Notes under the pieces: model-generated
The model's input: only the letters and a program-made list of their open reading frames with translations
Told to the model about the DNA's origin: nothing
Database searches by the model: none
Position numbers and translations under genes: made by a program
Shown: positions 8,972 to 17,056 of the stretch, in pieces
How the letters are laid out: every line of letters starts with the position of its first letter
How positions within the stretch are numbered: position 1 is the stretch's first letter
From: Caminibacter pacificus
GTDB lineage: Bacteria; Campylobacterota; Campylobacteria; Campylobacterales; Nautiliaceae
NCBI RefSeq assembly: GCF_003752135.1
Contig: NZ_RJVK01000001.1
Span: 124,001 to 188,000 of the forward strand
DNA length: 64,000 bases
Direction of reading: 5' to 3'

Positions 8972-9510
8972 TTTTTAAACCACCTTAAATCTTTCAATAA
9001 ATAGACAAAATAAAAACTTGCCCCGACCATTAACCCAAGAGCGGTCAAAATAATTACATAAAGAAAAAGCATTTTTACGTTTTCAATTTCTCCATAAAGA
9101 ACAAAACCTCCTAAAAAAAGGAAAAAAGAAATTGCCGTAGCAATTATTGTTTTGTTGTTTCTTTTGAAGTATAAAACTATTCCCGATATCAAAAGAGGCA
9201 AAAAGATTATCAGCATATAAATATAACCCGGAATGTCAGGGATTATATTGAAAATAAAAAGATAAAACTGCATACTGAGATATATCGATAAAAGTACAAG
9301 AGTATAAAAAAGAAGTTTTAGGAAAAATACGGCTGAGAGCCTGTTGTATCTTCCGAATAAAAAAAGCAGAGCGAAAACTATCCCGTAAACTATCCAAAAA
9401 GTTTTTAAAAATAGGAATTTTTCCATTAGTAAATAAAATTTGTAAAGAATGGTTAAAGTATCATCTTTAGCAAATAAAAAGGCCGGAATTAAAAAAATCG
9501 ATTTTTTCAT
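8968..9510 (-). CDS. Membrane protein of the LemA/TPM operon
   Basis: A 180-residue hydrophobic protein with an N-terminal signal-like segment (MKKSIFLIPAFLFA) and about four further membrane helices. It ends in a charged tail (LLKDLRWFKK). No family recognised. It follows the TPM gene by 10 bp, with an AAGGAAA ribosome site, and is coupled by GTGA overlap to the methyltransferase. Its position suggests it belongs with LemA and the TPM protein in an envelope function, which is inference from context only. Confidence 0.7.
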   Translation of the reverse strand: MKKSIFLIPAFLFAKDDTLTILYKFYLLMEKFLFLKTFWIVYGIVFALLFLFGRYNRLSAVFFLKLLFYTLVLLSIYLSMQFYLFIFNIIPDIPGYIYMLIIFLPLLISGIVLYFKRNNKTIIATAISFFLFLGGFVLYGEIENVKMLFLYVIILTALGLMVGASFYFVYLLKDLRWFKK

Positions 9511-9520
9511 TTTTTTTCCT

Positions 9521-10372
9521 TTACCAACTTCCGCTGCTTCCGCCGCCGCCGAAATCTCCTCCTCCGCCGCTGCTTCCGCCGCCGCTTGATGAGCCGCCTC
9601 CGCCCGTAAATACTCCGTAATCAGTGATTATCTCACCCATTTCTATATCTCCGTTTGAAGGAGGAGGCGGATTTTTAAGGTTGAAAAGTGCAATAATTGC
9701 GAAAATTCCACCACCTGCAAGCAGTGCGTAAAGGAGTGTTTGGCTTATGAAATAGACTACCAAAAATGCCATAACTCCTAAAAACAAAGCGGGAAGGATT
9801 CTTTTTAGAAATGTTAGGTATTTTGATAAAAGAACGCTTAAAAACAGCAGTGCAAAACCTCCGATAGGAATAGCTTCGTCTATTTCTTCTTTTTCTTTTT
9901 TTTCAGGTCTGAAAGTGTTTTTTATCGTATCCATAATGGCTTGTACGCCTTTTAATACGCCTGTATCGTAATCGCCTTTTTTGAAATACGGAATAATTAT
10001 GTCGTTTATAATAAGAAAAGATTTCGCGTCCGTCAAAGTACCCTCAAGCCCGTAGCCGACTTCGATTCTTACTTTTCTTTCCTTCGGTGCTACGATTAAA
10101 AGCACTCCGTTATTTTTTTCTTTTTGTCCGATACCCCAATGTCTTCCGAGTTGATATCCGTAATTTTCTATCGAATTACCCTGGAGAGATTTGAGTGTTA
10201 CGACTACGATTTGATTTGAAGTGTTTTGTTCGAAACTTTTTAGCATAGCGTTTAGGGTTTGTTTTGTTTTAGGGGATAAAATTTGAGCGTTATCTACGAC
10301 TCTACCGGTGAGCTTTGGAAATTCGATTGCAAAAAGAAAAGAAAAAAGTATTAAAAAAATGACTTTTTTCAT
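9521..10372 (-). CDS. TPM-domain (YgcG/DUF477) membrane protein
   Basis: A 283-residue protein: signal peptide (MKKVIFLILFSFLFA), a TPM domain at ~20-160 with the typical VVDNAQILS, QIVVVTLKSLQG and VRIEVGYGLEGTLTD segments, two or three membrane helices (~170-235), and a Gly/Ser-rich C-terminal tail ending GDFGGGGSSGSW. This is the classic layout of the YgcG-type partner of LemA. Its ATG overlaps the LemA stop codon (TGATG). The family is proposed to act in membrane stress or photosystem/metalloprotein quality control, but no firm function is known for the bacterial pair. Confidence 0.9.
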   Translation of the reverse strand: MKKVIFLILFSFLFAIEFPKLTGRVVDNAQILSPKTKQTLNAMLKSFEQNTSNQIVVVTLKSLQGNSIENYGYQLGRHWGIGQKEKNNGVLLIVAPKERKVRIEVGYGLEGTLTDAKSFLIINDIIIPYFKKGDYDTGVLKGVQAIMDTIKNTFRPEKKEKEEIDEAIPIGGFALLFLSVLLSKYLTFLKRILPALFLGVMAFLVVYFISQTLLYALLAGGGIFAIIALFNLKNPPPPSNGDIEMGEIITDYGVFTGGGGSSSGGGSSGGGGDFGGGGSSGSW

Positions 10373-10950
10373 CAGTTAAAGTTTACCTCAGGTGTTTTCA
10401 TATCTTTTTGGTCGATTGTGAAAGTAGGTTTTATTTTAGCATCCGGGTAGAGTAGGTGCGCTATCCATTTATTCGGAATGGTTCTAAGTTCAAGGTTGTA
10501 TCTTTTTACCGCTTCGATATAGTCTCTTCTTGCAACAGCAATTCTATTTTCCGTACCTTCGAGTTGTGATTGAAGCATAAGGAAGTTTTTGCTGGCTTTT
10601 AGGTCCGGATATCTCTCAGATACCGCAAGAAGTCTTGCAAGGGCGGAGCTTAGTTTTTGTTGAGCCGCGATATATTCTTGAAGTTCTTTTGGATTATTGA
10701 TATCTACTTTCATATGAGCAACTTGAGTTCTTAGTTTTGTCACCTCTGTAAAGACCTTATCTTCATGTTTCGCGTAAGCTTTTACCGTTTTTACGAGATT
10801 TGGTATCAAATCTGCTCTTCTTTTATATTCGTTCATCAGTTGCGCCCACTTGGCTTTTACTTCTTCGTCGTATTTAGGGACGTTGTTTATCATACATCCG
10901 TTGATTAAAAATGCAATAAGCATTAAAAAAACGAGGTTAATTTTTTTCAT
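10372..10950 (-). CDS. lemA: LemA-family lipoprotein
   Basis: A 192-residue protein starting MKKINLVFLMLIAFLINGCM. The LINGC lipobox marks it as a lipoprotein. The mature part is the LemA four-helix bundle, with the characteristic RRADLIPNLVKTVKAYA and the late YNLELRTIPNKWIA segments. An upstream in-frame ATG would add 15 residues, but the signal peptide and the AAAGG site fix the start at 10950. A TATAAT box (10969-10974, minus) lies just upstream. It is the first gene of the LemA, TPM, membrane-protein, methyltransferase series. A second LemA paralogue, without a lipobox, lies at 29987-30478. Confidence 0.92.
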   Translation of the reverse strand: MKKINLVFLMLIAFLINGCMINNVPKYDEEVKAKWAQLMNEYKRRADLIPNLVKTVKAYAKHEDKVFTEVTKLRTQVAHMKVDINNPKELQEYIAAQQKLSSALARLLAVSERYPDLKASKNFLMLQSQLEGTENRIAVARRDYIEAVKRYNLELRTIPNKWIAHLLYPDAKIKPTFTIDQKDMKTPEVNFN

Positions 10951-10968
10951 AGCAAACCTTTTTTTCAA

Positions 10969-11009
10969 ATTATAACATTTTTGAAAAAGTTTCAAAATTT
11001 TGTTATATT
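10969..11009. promoter_or_regulatory. Divergent promoters of lemA and folE
   Basis: In the 77-bp gap, TATAAT reads leftward at 10969-10974 toward lemA and TATATT reads rightward at 11004-11009 toward folE. The two units are back to back with no room for large operators. Confidence 0.45.
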
Positions 11010-11027
11010 CTCATAAAAAGGTTTGAG

Positions 11028-11819
11028 GTGAAAATCTATCTTAGCAAATCTCAATTTGAAAAAATAAAATCCTTATACGAATCCAAAAATCTAAAAACAC
11101 CTTTTGAAAAAGCTCTTGAAATATACGAAAAAACTCCGTCTTTCAAAATCAACCAAAACGTTTATGAAAAAAACGAAGAGTGGAATGATGATGTGCATTA
11201 CTTAATGAGGCTAATTGCCACTGAAAAAATGAAAGAAGTTTTCGAGGCTTTAAAAATAGATATCAACGACCCTAATGTTTGCGAAAATCATGAAGATGGA
11301 AATATCGGTACGGCTGGTAGAATAATTAAAATGTGGAGCGGAGCGGATACCAAGGATGACAGAGAGCTTATGAGCGGTAGATTCAACAAGCCCGTCAGAC
11401 TTGCGAAGTTTCCGAACGAAATAAGTGAAGATTACGATAATCCTATTATCAAAGAGATAGATTTAACGGCGGTGTGTTCTCATCATTTCGCTCCTTTTTC
11501 TACTAAATTTTCCGATAAAGCCAAAGTGGTGATTGCTTATATTCCGGATAAATACGTACTTGGAATATCCAAACTTCAAAGAGTGGTTCGTTATATCGCC
11601 CAAAGAGGTTGGCTACAAGAAGATTTGACAAGAGCGATTTATAACGAAATCAGCAAAACAGCCCAAACCAAAGACGTCTACGTAAAACTCAAAAACATCA
11701 AACATTCATGCGAATTTTTAAGGGGAGCTTTGAGTGAGAGTGAAGGATTCACTACCGAATATTTCGGAGGAAAATTCAGACAAAACAGAGATTTGCTCGA
11801 ATTTGTAAGGGGGTATTAA
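11028..11819 (+). CDS. folE: GTP cyclohydrolase I
   Basis: A 263-residue FolE, converting GTP to dihydroneopterin triphosphate for folate (and possibly queuosine precursors). The zinc ligands are visible in CSHHFAPF and in HSCEFLRGA. GISKLQRVVRYIAQR is the substrate-binding signature, and all lie in the usual order in the C-terminal two thirds. It is longer than the ~190-220 of common FolE because of an N-terminal extension and an insertion around residues 85-130. Start is GTG at 11028 after AAAAGG. It is followed without a gap by addA (stop 11817-11819, next start 11820). Confidence 0.9.
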   Translation: MKIYLSKSQFEKIKSLYESKNLKTPFEKALEIYEKTPSFKINQNVYEKNEEWNDDVHYLMRLIATEKMKEVFEALKIDINDPNVCENHEDGNIGTAGRIIKMWSGADTKDDRELMSGRFNKPVRLAKFPNEISEDYDNPIIKEIDLTAVCSHHFAPFSTKFSDKAKVVIAYIPDKYVLGISKLQRVVRYIAQRGWLQEDLTRAIYNEISKTAQTKDVYVKLKNIKHSCEFLRGALSESEGFTTEYFGGKFRQNRDLLEFVRGY

Positions 11820-14495
11820 GTGAAAAGACTTTTATCTCTAAAAGCGAGTGCGGGAAGCGGCAAAACCTTTTCGCTTGCCGGTAGATACATAGCGCTTTTA
11901 TTAAAAGGAAAACACCCCTCAACCATTCTTGCCGTAACTTTCACCAATAAAGCCGCAAACGAAATGAGAGAGAGGATTGTAGATTATCTAAAAAATCTCC
12001 ACAAAGACGAAGAAAAATATACAAGTATGCTAAATTGGCTTCAAAACGAGCTTAATTTGTCAAAAGAGGAGATTTTAAAATTAAAAGAAAAGGCGCTTGA
12101 GAGCTTTTTGAAAAGCGATATCAATATCAAAACGATTGATAGTTTTATCCAAAAAATATTAAGAAAGTTTTGGCACTATGCCGGGATTGATTTGGATTTC
12201 GAGCAAAAAAGTGACGATTTGAATGTCGTTTTTGAAAACTTTTTGAACTCTTTATCTCCTAATGAGTTGGAAGAATTTATAAATTTTTCAAAGATTATGG
12301 AATACAAAGAGGGCTCGATTTTATCGCTTTTTGAGAATCTGTACGAAAAAGACAAAGAAATTTCGGCTTTTAAAGTTACACCTCCTAAAAAGACTATTTC
12401 TGAAATAAATTCTGAAATATCGAAAATAAAAAACGAATTTGTTTTGGCTACTCAAGATTGCAAACAGATAAACAATTACTTCAAAAAAAGCGATTATAAG
12501 CTTCTTGAGAGTAAAATGGTCGAATATTTTCTTGAAAATAATACTCTAAAAGGTTTTAAAGGCTATAAAAAATGCTACGAAGAGTGGATGGATGAAAAAT
12601 ATAGTGTTTTATTGGGACTTTTAAAAGAAAAAATCCTGCTTCAAGAAAAATATACTCTTTATATGCTTTTTAAACTATACGGGAAATATAAACAGATAAA
12701 AATGAAAATAAAAAGAGACGAAAAGTACCTCGATTTTAAAGATGTGGAGCATTTCGTATATAAACTGCTCGTAGAAGACGAGCTGAATAGAGACTTTTTG
12801 TATTTTAGGCTCGATAGCAGAATCGAACATATATTAATAGATGAATTTCAAGACACTTCTGTTACTCAGTGGAAAATTTTCGAACCTTTGGTGGATGAGA
12901 TAAAAGCGGGTGAGGGAGTTAAGAGTTTTAGGAGTTTCTTTTATGTAGGAGATAAAAAGCAGGCGATTTATAGATTCAGAGGCGGTAGCAGCGAGCTTTT
13001 CGATTATGTTTATGAAACTCTAAAACCTTTCGGTATGGAACAGGATATTTTAAAAATTAATTACCGCTCCAAAAAAGAGATAGTGGAGTTTGTTAATGAA
13101 GTTTTCGCTTTAAGAGATGAAGCTCAAAGTGCCAATAAAGAGGGCGGTTATGTCGAGGTTGTGACAAGCGGAAACGAAAAAGAGGAAATTTTAGAAGAGA
13201 TGTATAAAAAAATCGAATTTATGAAAAGCAAAGGCGCAAAAGAGAGCGATATCGCCGTTTTGGTATATACCAACCAAAACATCCTTGACGTTGCCGAATT
13301 TTTGGAAGAGAAAAAAATCAAATGCGTAACATCCACAAGAGCGCAGGTTATCAATCAACCTTTTGCAAGAGCGATTATAGATTTGATGAAATATCTCTAT
13401 TTTAATTCGATAGGTAAAAAAGCAGAGCTTTTTAAATTTAACTTTTTAAGCGTAATAGGCGAAAAATACTCGACAAAAGAGATAAAAATTCCTTTTGATA
13501 AACCTGCAAAAATGATAAAAACGATTATGGATACATATAATTTATACGACGAAGCCTCTTTGAAACTTTTGGAGTATGCCTTGAATTTTGAAGATATTAT
13601 AGATTTCGTTTATAAAATAGACGAATGGAGCGAAGAGCTGCCTTTGAGCGAGTTTGAGGGTGTTGCTATTATGACTATTCATAAAAGTAAAGGGCTTGAA
13701 TTCGAAAACGTAATAGTTTTGGATAGGCTTTCAAGAGAAAGAGGCGGCGGGGGTGCTTTTTTGTATGACTATGAGGGAATAGAGCTAAAAGATATCAAAT
13801 ATACTTTTCCAAATAGAGAAAAAATAGATTTTGATTATAAAAGAGTGCTTGAAAAAAATAAGTTTTTAGAAATTCAAGATAAAAAAAACGTAGAATACGT
13901 AGCGTTTACGCGTGCTAAAAACGCGCTTTTTATCATAAAAAAGGAAAAAACATCTTTTGTAACGCCGCTGTTTGATACTATAAGAGGAGAATTTGAAGCT
14001 CAAAAAAAAGAAGAGATTAAAAAAGATACCTCCAAATTTTCACTTCCTCTTAAATTTTACGATTATCAAGATAACGAAAAAGACGATGAGTATAAACCTA
14101 ACGATTACGAAGCGATATACGAGGGGCTTGCACTTCATTATAGTTTTGAAGTCGAGGATTTCGATGCAGTACTTAACAGATACGGAATTTATACCGATGT
14201 AGAAAAAGTATATGAAGTGTATGAAAATTCAAAAGGCGAGATAAATTTTGGAGGTAAATATTATAAAGAAGTACCGGTGGTTTTCAATAAAAAAGAGTAT
14301 AGAATCGACCTTTTGATAGAAAACGAAGAAGAGATGATAATAGTGGATTATAAATCCGCACGACCTAATGATGAAAGCGCGTATATCAATCAGGTGAGAG
14401 GCTATATGAAAGCTGTTAAAGAAATCACTTCTAAAAAAGTAAAAGGGTATCTTTTTTATGCGGATGAGAAGAAGTTTAGAGAAGTTAAGGAGTAA
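11820..14495 (+). CDS. addA: RecB-like/AddA helicase-nuclease
   Basis: An 891-residue UvrD-type helicase fused to a RecB-family nuclease, the AddA-like subunit of the double-strand-break resection enzyme in Campylobacterota. Walker A GSGKT is at 12-16 and VTFTNKAANEMRERI is motif Ia. LIDEFQDTS is Walker B, YVGDKKQAIYRFRG is motif III, and IMTIHKSKGLEFENVIV is motif V. The C-terminal nuclease core reads IDLLIENEEEMIIVDYKSA, then a Gln 14 residues on. The GTG start directly abuts folE with AAGGGGG as ribosome site. The AddB partner is not in this window, so the complex must be completed elsewhere. Confidence 0.9.
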   Translation: MKRLLSLKASAGSGKTFSLAGRYIALLLKGKHPSTILAVTFTNKAANEMRERIVDYLKNLHKDEEKYTSMLNWLQNELNLSKEEILKLKEKALESFLKSDINIKTIDSFIQKILRKFWHYAGIDLDFEQKSDDLNVVFENFLNSLSPNELEEFINFSKIMEYKEGSILSLFENLYEKDKEISAFKVTPPKKTISEINSEISKIKNEFVLATQDCKQINNYFKKSDYKLLESKMVEYFLENNTLKGFKGYKKCYEEWMDEKYSVLLGLLKEKILLQEKYTLYMLFKLYGKYKQIKMKIKRDEKYLDFKDVEHFVYKLLVEDELNRDFLYFRLDSRIEHILIDEFQDTSVTQWKIFEPLVDEIKAGEGVKSFRSFFYVGDKKQAIYRFRGGSSELFDYVYETLKPFGMEQDILKINYRSKKEIVEFVNEVFALRDEAQSANKEGGYVEVVTSGNEKEEILEEMYKKIEFMKSKGAKESDIAVLVYTNQNILDVAEFLEEKKIKCVTSTRAQVINQPFARAIIDLMKYLYFNSIGKKAELFKFNFLSVIGEKYSTKEIKIPFDKPAKMIKTIMDTYNLYDEASLKLLEYALNFEDIIDFVYKIDEWSEELPLSEFEGVAIMTIHKSKGLEFENVIVLDRLSRERGGGGAFLYDYEGIELKDIKYTFPNREKIDFDYKRVLEKNKFLEIQDKKNVEYVAFTRAKNALFIIKKEKTSFVTPLFDTIRGEFEAQKKEEIKKDTSKFSLPLKFYDYQDNEKDDEYKPNDYEAIYEGLALHYSFEVEDFDAVLNRYGIYTDVEKVYEVYENSKGEINFGGKYYKEVPVVFNKKEYRIDLLIENEEEMIIVDYKSARPNDESAYINQVRGYMKAVKEITSKKVKGYLFYADEKKFREVKE

Positions 14496-14498
14496 AAA

Positions 14499-14639
14499 AT
14501 GTGTATGCAGACGAATTTCGGGTGTTGTTTGGTTGATGGAGTTATGGTAGAAAAAGGTAAAAAACGCAAAAAAAGAGCAAAAGCCCAAAAAAAGAGTAAT
14601 AAAAAGGTAATTTATCAGCAAAAGGTAGATTTTGAATAG
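14499..14639 (+). CDS. Small Cys-rich, basic protein (46 aa)
   Basis: ATG at 14499 with an excellent AAGGAG site at 14486-14491. It encodes 46 residues beginning MCMQTNFGCCLVDG. Cys2, Cys9 and Cys10 sit in the N terminus; the middle is a very basic stretch rich in Lys and Arg. The stop (14637-14639) overlaps the lpxB start by 8 bp, so the reading frame is integrated into the operon. I recognise no family. The clustered cysteines followed by a polybasic tail could suit a metal-binding or nucleic-acid-associated peptide, which is speculation. The strong ribosome site and coupling make it likely to be translated. Confidence 0.6.
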   Translation: MCMQTNFGCCLVDGVMVEKGKKRKKRAKAQKKSNKKVIYQQKVDFE

Positions 14640-15708
14640 GATACTTGTGAGCGCTCTTGAGCCGAGTGCCAATTTGCATTTAAAAGAAATCTTAAAAAGA
14701 CTGAATCCTAAAGGGCTGGGGCTAAAAGAAGGACTTGATATAGGGATAAGTTCTTCAAAAGATTATGAAATTACCGGGATTTTTGATAAAAGTTTGGGAA
14801 ATCCGATACTTGATAGCAACGAATTTAACGTTATGGGTTTTTTTGACGTTTTGCCGAAAATCAATCTTGCAAAAAAAGCGATTGAAACACTAAGCGATAT
14901 GGCGGGCGAAGTCGATAAAGTACTCTTAATCGACGCTCCTTCTTTTAATTTGAGACTTGCAAAAAAAATCAAACAAAAACATCCGCAAAAAGAGATAATT
15001 TATTATATTTTGCCAAAAGTTTGGGCTTGGAAAAAAGGAAGAATAAAAGAGGTAAATGCTTATATCGACAAAAAAGCGTATATTTTTCCGTTTGAAAAAG
15101 AGATTTGGAGAGACGGAATATATGTCGGAAATCCTCTTTTGGATGAAATAAAAACATATAGAGACGAAAAAACATACGGAAATATCGCCTTTTTGCCGGG
15201 AAGTAGAAAAAGCGAAATAAAAGCTTTAATGCCCGTTTTTAGAGAGTTAAGAAAAAAAATCGATAAAAAAGCTTTGCTTGCGGTACCTGAAATTTATAAA
15301 GATAAAATTGATGAAATATACGGAGATGTAAAAGGTTTTGAGATTGTTTTTAATGCGAAAGAGGCGCTTTTAAAAAGTGACTTTGCTTATATTTGCAGCG
15401 GTACGGCCACATTGGAAGCTGCGATTATAGGTACTCCTTTTGTTTTGATGTATAAAGCGAGAGAAATAGAATATTTAATAGCCAAAACTTTTGTAAAACT
15501 TAATTATGTCGGGCTTGCAAATATCATTTTCGAGCATGAAGGGCTTGGAGAATTTCATAAGGAGTATTTGCAGACATTCGATATTGAGAGGCTGATTAAA
15601 GATATGAAAAACAGCGATTTGAAAGATTTTAGAGAAAAATCAAAAACGCTAAGAGAGATACTCAAATACGGCAGCGCCGATAACGTAGTGAAGCTTCTTA
15701 TCGGCTAA
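14632..15708 (+). CDS. lpxB: Lipid-A-disaccharide synthase
   Basis: A 358-residue GT19 glycosyltransferase that joins UDP-diacylglucosamine and lipid X into the disaccharide of lipid A. Typical features are the N-terminal SALEPSANLHLKEIL, VLLIDAPSFNLRLAKKIKQ, YYILPKVWAWKKGR, FLPGSRKSEIKALMP and the sugar-nucleotide site CSGTATLEAAIIGTPFVLMYK. Start is TTG at 14632 inside the end of the small Cys-rich gene. An LpxH-like hydrolase, which acts one step earlier, is encoded at 18043-18765. lpxB followed by greA matches the order I recall in Campylobacter. Confidence 0.93.
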   Translation: MNRILVSALEPSANLHLKEILKRLNPKGLGLKEGLDIGISSSKDYEITGIFDKSLGNPILDSNEFNVMGFFDVLPKINLAKKAIETLSDMAGEVDKVLLIDAPSFNLRLAKKIKQKHPQKEIIYYILPKVWAWKKGRIKEVNAYIDKKAYIFPFEKEIWRDGIYVGNPLLDEIKTYRDEKTYGNIAFLPGSRKSEIKALMPVFRELRKKIDKKALLAVPEIYKDKIDEIYGDVKGFEIVFNAKEALLKSDFAYICSGTATLEAAIIGTPFVLMYKAREIEYLIAKTFVKLNYVGLANIIFEHEGLGEFHKEYLQTFDIERLIKDMKNSDLKDFREKSKTLREILKYGSADNVVKLLIG

Positions 15709-15728
15709 AAATAAAACGTTAATTTCGG

Positions 15729-15734
15729 TATAAT
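15729..15734 (+). promoter_or_regulatory. -10 box of greA promoter
   Basis: GGTATAATTTC lies in the lpxB-greA gap, 34 bp before the greA ATG. It is a consensus TATAAT without an obvious -35, allowing greA expression apart from lpxB. Confidence 0.55.
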
Positions 15735-15767
15735 TTCTAAAAAAATAATCTATAAAAAAGGGTGAAA

Positions 15768-16256
15768 ATGCAAAAAGAACCAATGACTAAATACGGATAT
15801 GAAAAGCTAAGTAAAGAGCTTGAATATCTAAAAACAGTCGCAAGACCGGAAGTAGCAAAAGAGATCGATGCGGCAAGAGAACTCGGAGACTTAAAAGAAA
15901 ACGCCGAATATCACGCGGCAAAAGAAAAACAAGCTCATATCGAAAGAAGAATCGCGGAACTTAGCGATATTTTAAGTAGGGCAGTTGTTGTTGACCCGAA
16001 AGAACACGCTCATAATAGAGTATCATTCGGCTCTACCGTATATTTAATCGATGTGGATACTGATGAGGAAGTAAAATATACTATCGTAGGAGCACCCGAA
16101 GCAAATCCTGAAAAAGGACTTATTTCATATCACTCTCCACTTGCAAAAGCGTTAATCGGAAAAGAAGTCGGAGATGAGGTGGAAGTAAATCTGCCTGGTG
16201 GTACGAAAGTTTATGAAATAGATAAAATCTGTTTTGAGGATATCTGTTTTACGTAA
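15768..16256 (+). CDS. greA: Transcription elongation factor GreA
   Basis: A 162-residue GreA, which rescues backtracked RNA polymerase by stimulating transcript cleavage. The N-terminal coiled coil carries the acidic tip segment DAARELGDLKENAEYHAAKE. The C-terminal FKBP-like domain contains VSFGSTVYL and HSPLAKALIGKEVGDEV. I use the ATG at 15768 (MQKEPMTKYGYEKL), spaced properly from AAAAGGG, rather than the GTG at 15762. Confidence 0.95.
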   Translation: MQKEPMTKYGYEKLSKELEYLKTVARPEVAKEIDAARELGDLKENAEYHAAKEKQAHIERRIAELSDILSRAVVVDPKEHAHNRVSFGSTVYLIDVDTDEEVKYTIVGAPEANPEKGLISYHSPLAKALIGKEVGDEVEVNLPGGTKVYEIDKICFEDICFT

Positions 16257-16260
16257 GAGT

Positions 16261-16316
16261 GTGGGAATAGTGAAGTAGTGAAATAGTGAAATTGTGAGTT
16301 TGTGAAATCGTGATAA
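16261..16316 (+). repeat. GTGAAAT-type degenerate short repeat, copy 1
   Basis: The greA-dut gap is made of imperfect 7-8 bp units (TAGTGAAA, TTGTGAGT, TTGTGAAA). A 22-bp core at 16285-16306 recurs exactly at 16783-16804. It does not form a stable hairpin. Confidence 0.7.
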
Positions 16317-16325
16317 GGATAAGGT

Positions 16326-16754
16326 ATGGTTTTAAAGATTAAAAAATTAACTCAAAATGCTAAAATTCCGGCGTATCAGACAAAAGAAGCCGCCGGGTTT
16401 GATTTGCACTCGATTGAAGATGTGGTGATAAAGCCTGGAGAGAGAAAACTCATAGGTACGGGTCTTGCGTTTGAGATTGAGTTCGGGTATGAAGTGCAAA
16501 TTCGTCCAAGAAGCGGTCTTGCTTTTAAACACGGAATAACCGTTTTAAATACTCCCGGTACTATCGATAGCGATTATAGAGGAGAGATAAAGGTACTTTT
16601 GATTAATTTAGGCGATGAGCCTTTTGAGATAAAAGAGGGTGAAAGAATTGCTCAAGCTGTTGTGGCTCCTGTGATTCAAGCAAAAATCGAAGAAGTGGAT
16701 GAGCTTAGCGATACTCAAAGAGGAGCGGGAGGATTTGGTAGTACGGGGAAATAG
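16326..16754 (+). CDS. dut: dUTP diphosphatase
   Basis: A 142-residue trimeric dUTPase, hydrolysing dUTP to dUMP and so keeping uracil out of DNA. All five motifs are visible: [43 protein letters not shown] and the P-loop-like C-terminal arm [10 protein letters not shown]. The ATG follows AAGGA by about 6 bp, and that ribosome site lies directly after the repeat block. The length is normal for the family. A second repeat copy begins at its stop codon. Confidence 0.95.
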   Translation: MVLKIKKLTQNAKIPAYQTKEAAGFDLHSIEDVVIKPGERKLIGTGLAFEIEFGYEVQIRPRSGLAFKHGITVLNTPGTIDSDYRGEIKVLLINLGDEPFEIKEGERIAQAVVAPVIQAKIEEVDELSDTQRGAGGFGSTGK

Positions 16755-16816
16755 ATGGTGAAAAAGAGTGAAATAGTGAATTAGTGAAATTGTGAGTTTG
16801 TGAAGTTGTGAAATTG
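16754..16816 (+). repeat. GTGAAAT-type degenerate short repeat, copy 2
   Basis: It begins at the dut stop codon and contains AGTGAAA, TAGTGAAT, TTGTGAGT and TTGTGAAG units. The 22-bp stretch at 16783-16804 is identical to one in copy 1, 500 bp upstream. Confidence 0.7.
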
Positions 16817-16822
16817 GATTTT

Positions 16823-16957
16823 TATAAAATTAAGCAACCCGAGACAATTGCAAATTTTAATGGAAAAAAAGCGTTAAAAAAGCACACAAGCGCGAAGCGG
16901 TCTGTGCTTTTTAGCTTTTTTGTAGTGGTCGAAATTTGCTCTCTTGTTGAGGGTGAT
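16823..16957 (+). ncRNA. Candidate structured RNA: long imperfect hairpin with its own -10 box
   Basis: TATAAAAT at 16823-16830 is followed at the expected start distance by a ~120-nt rod. Pairings from the outside in are: ACCC 16837-16840 with GGGT 16951-16954; GAGA 16841-16844 with TCTC 16940-16943; GCAAATTT 16850-16857 with AAATTTGC 16932-16939; A7GC 16864-16872 with GCTTTTTT 16914-16921; and AAAAAGCACA 16877-16886 with TGTGCTTTTT 16903-16912. The apical loop contains CGCGAAGCG. The shape (rod with internal loop) would suit a 6S-like RNA. A terminator for dut within an old palindromic element is the plainer alternative. No coding frame explains it. Confidence 0.4.
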
Positions 16958-16974
16958 TAATTTTAGGATAAATA

Positions 16975-17028
16975 TGGTGGAATGGTGAAATTGTAAAATT
17001 GTAAGTTTATGAAGTTGTGCGAGGTGGA
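16975..17028 (+). repeat. GTGAAAT-type degenerate short repeat, copy 3 (diverged)
   Basis: Units such as TGGTGAAATTG, TAAAATTG and TAAGTTTATGAAGTTG lie between the hairpin and argC. They resemble copies 1 and 2 with several substitutions. The rest of the gap up to argC holds only its ribosome site (AAAAAGGAA). Confidence 0.55.
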
Positions 17029-17056
17029 AGATTAAAAAACTAAAAAAAGGAATCGT

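Noticed and set aside
9529-9605. Microsatellite in the TPM gene
   Set aside because: The GCC/CTC-rich run encodes the Gly/Ser tail that is normal in YgcG-type proteins, so it is constrained by protein sequence.
16261-17028. CRISPR-like array around dut
   Set aside because: Units are 7-8 bp, degenerate and without spacers; no cas gene is near.
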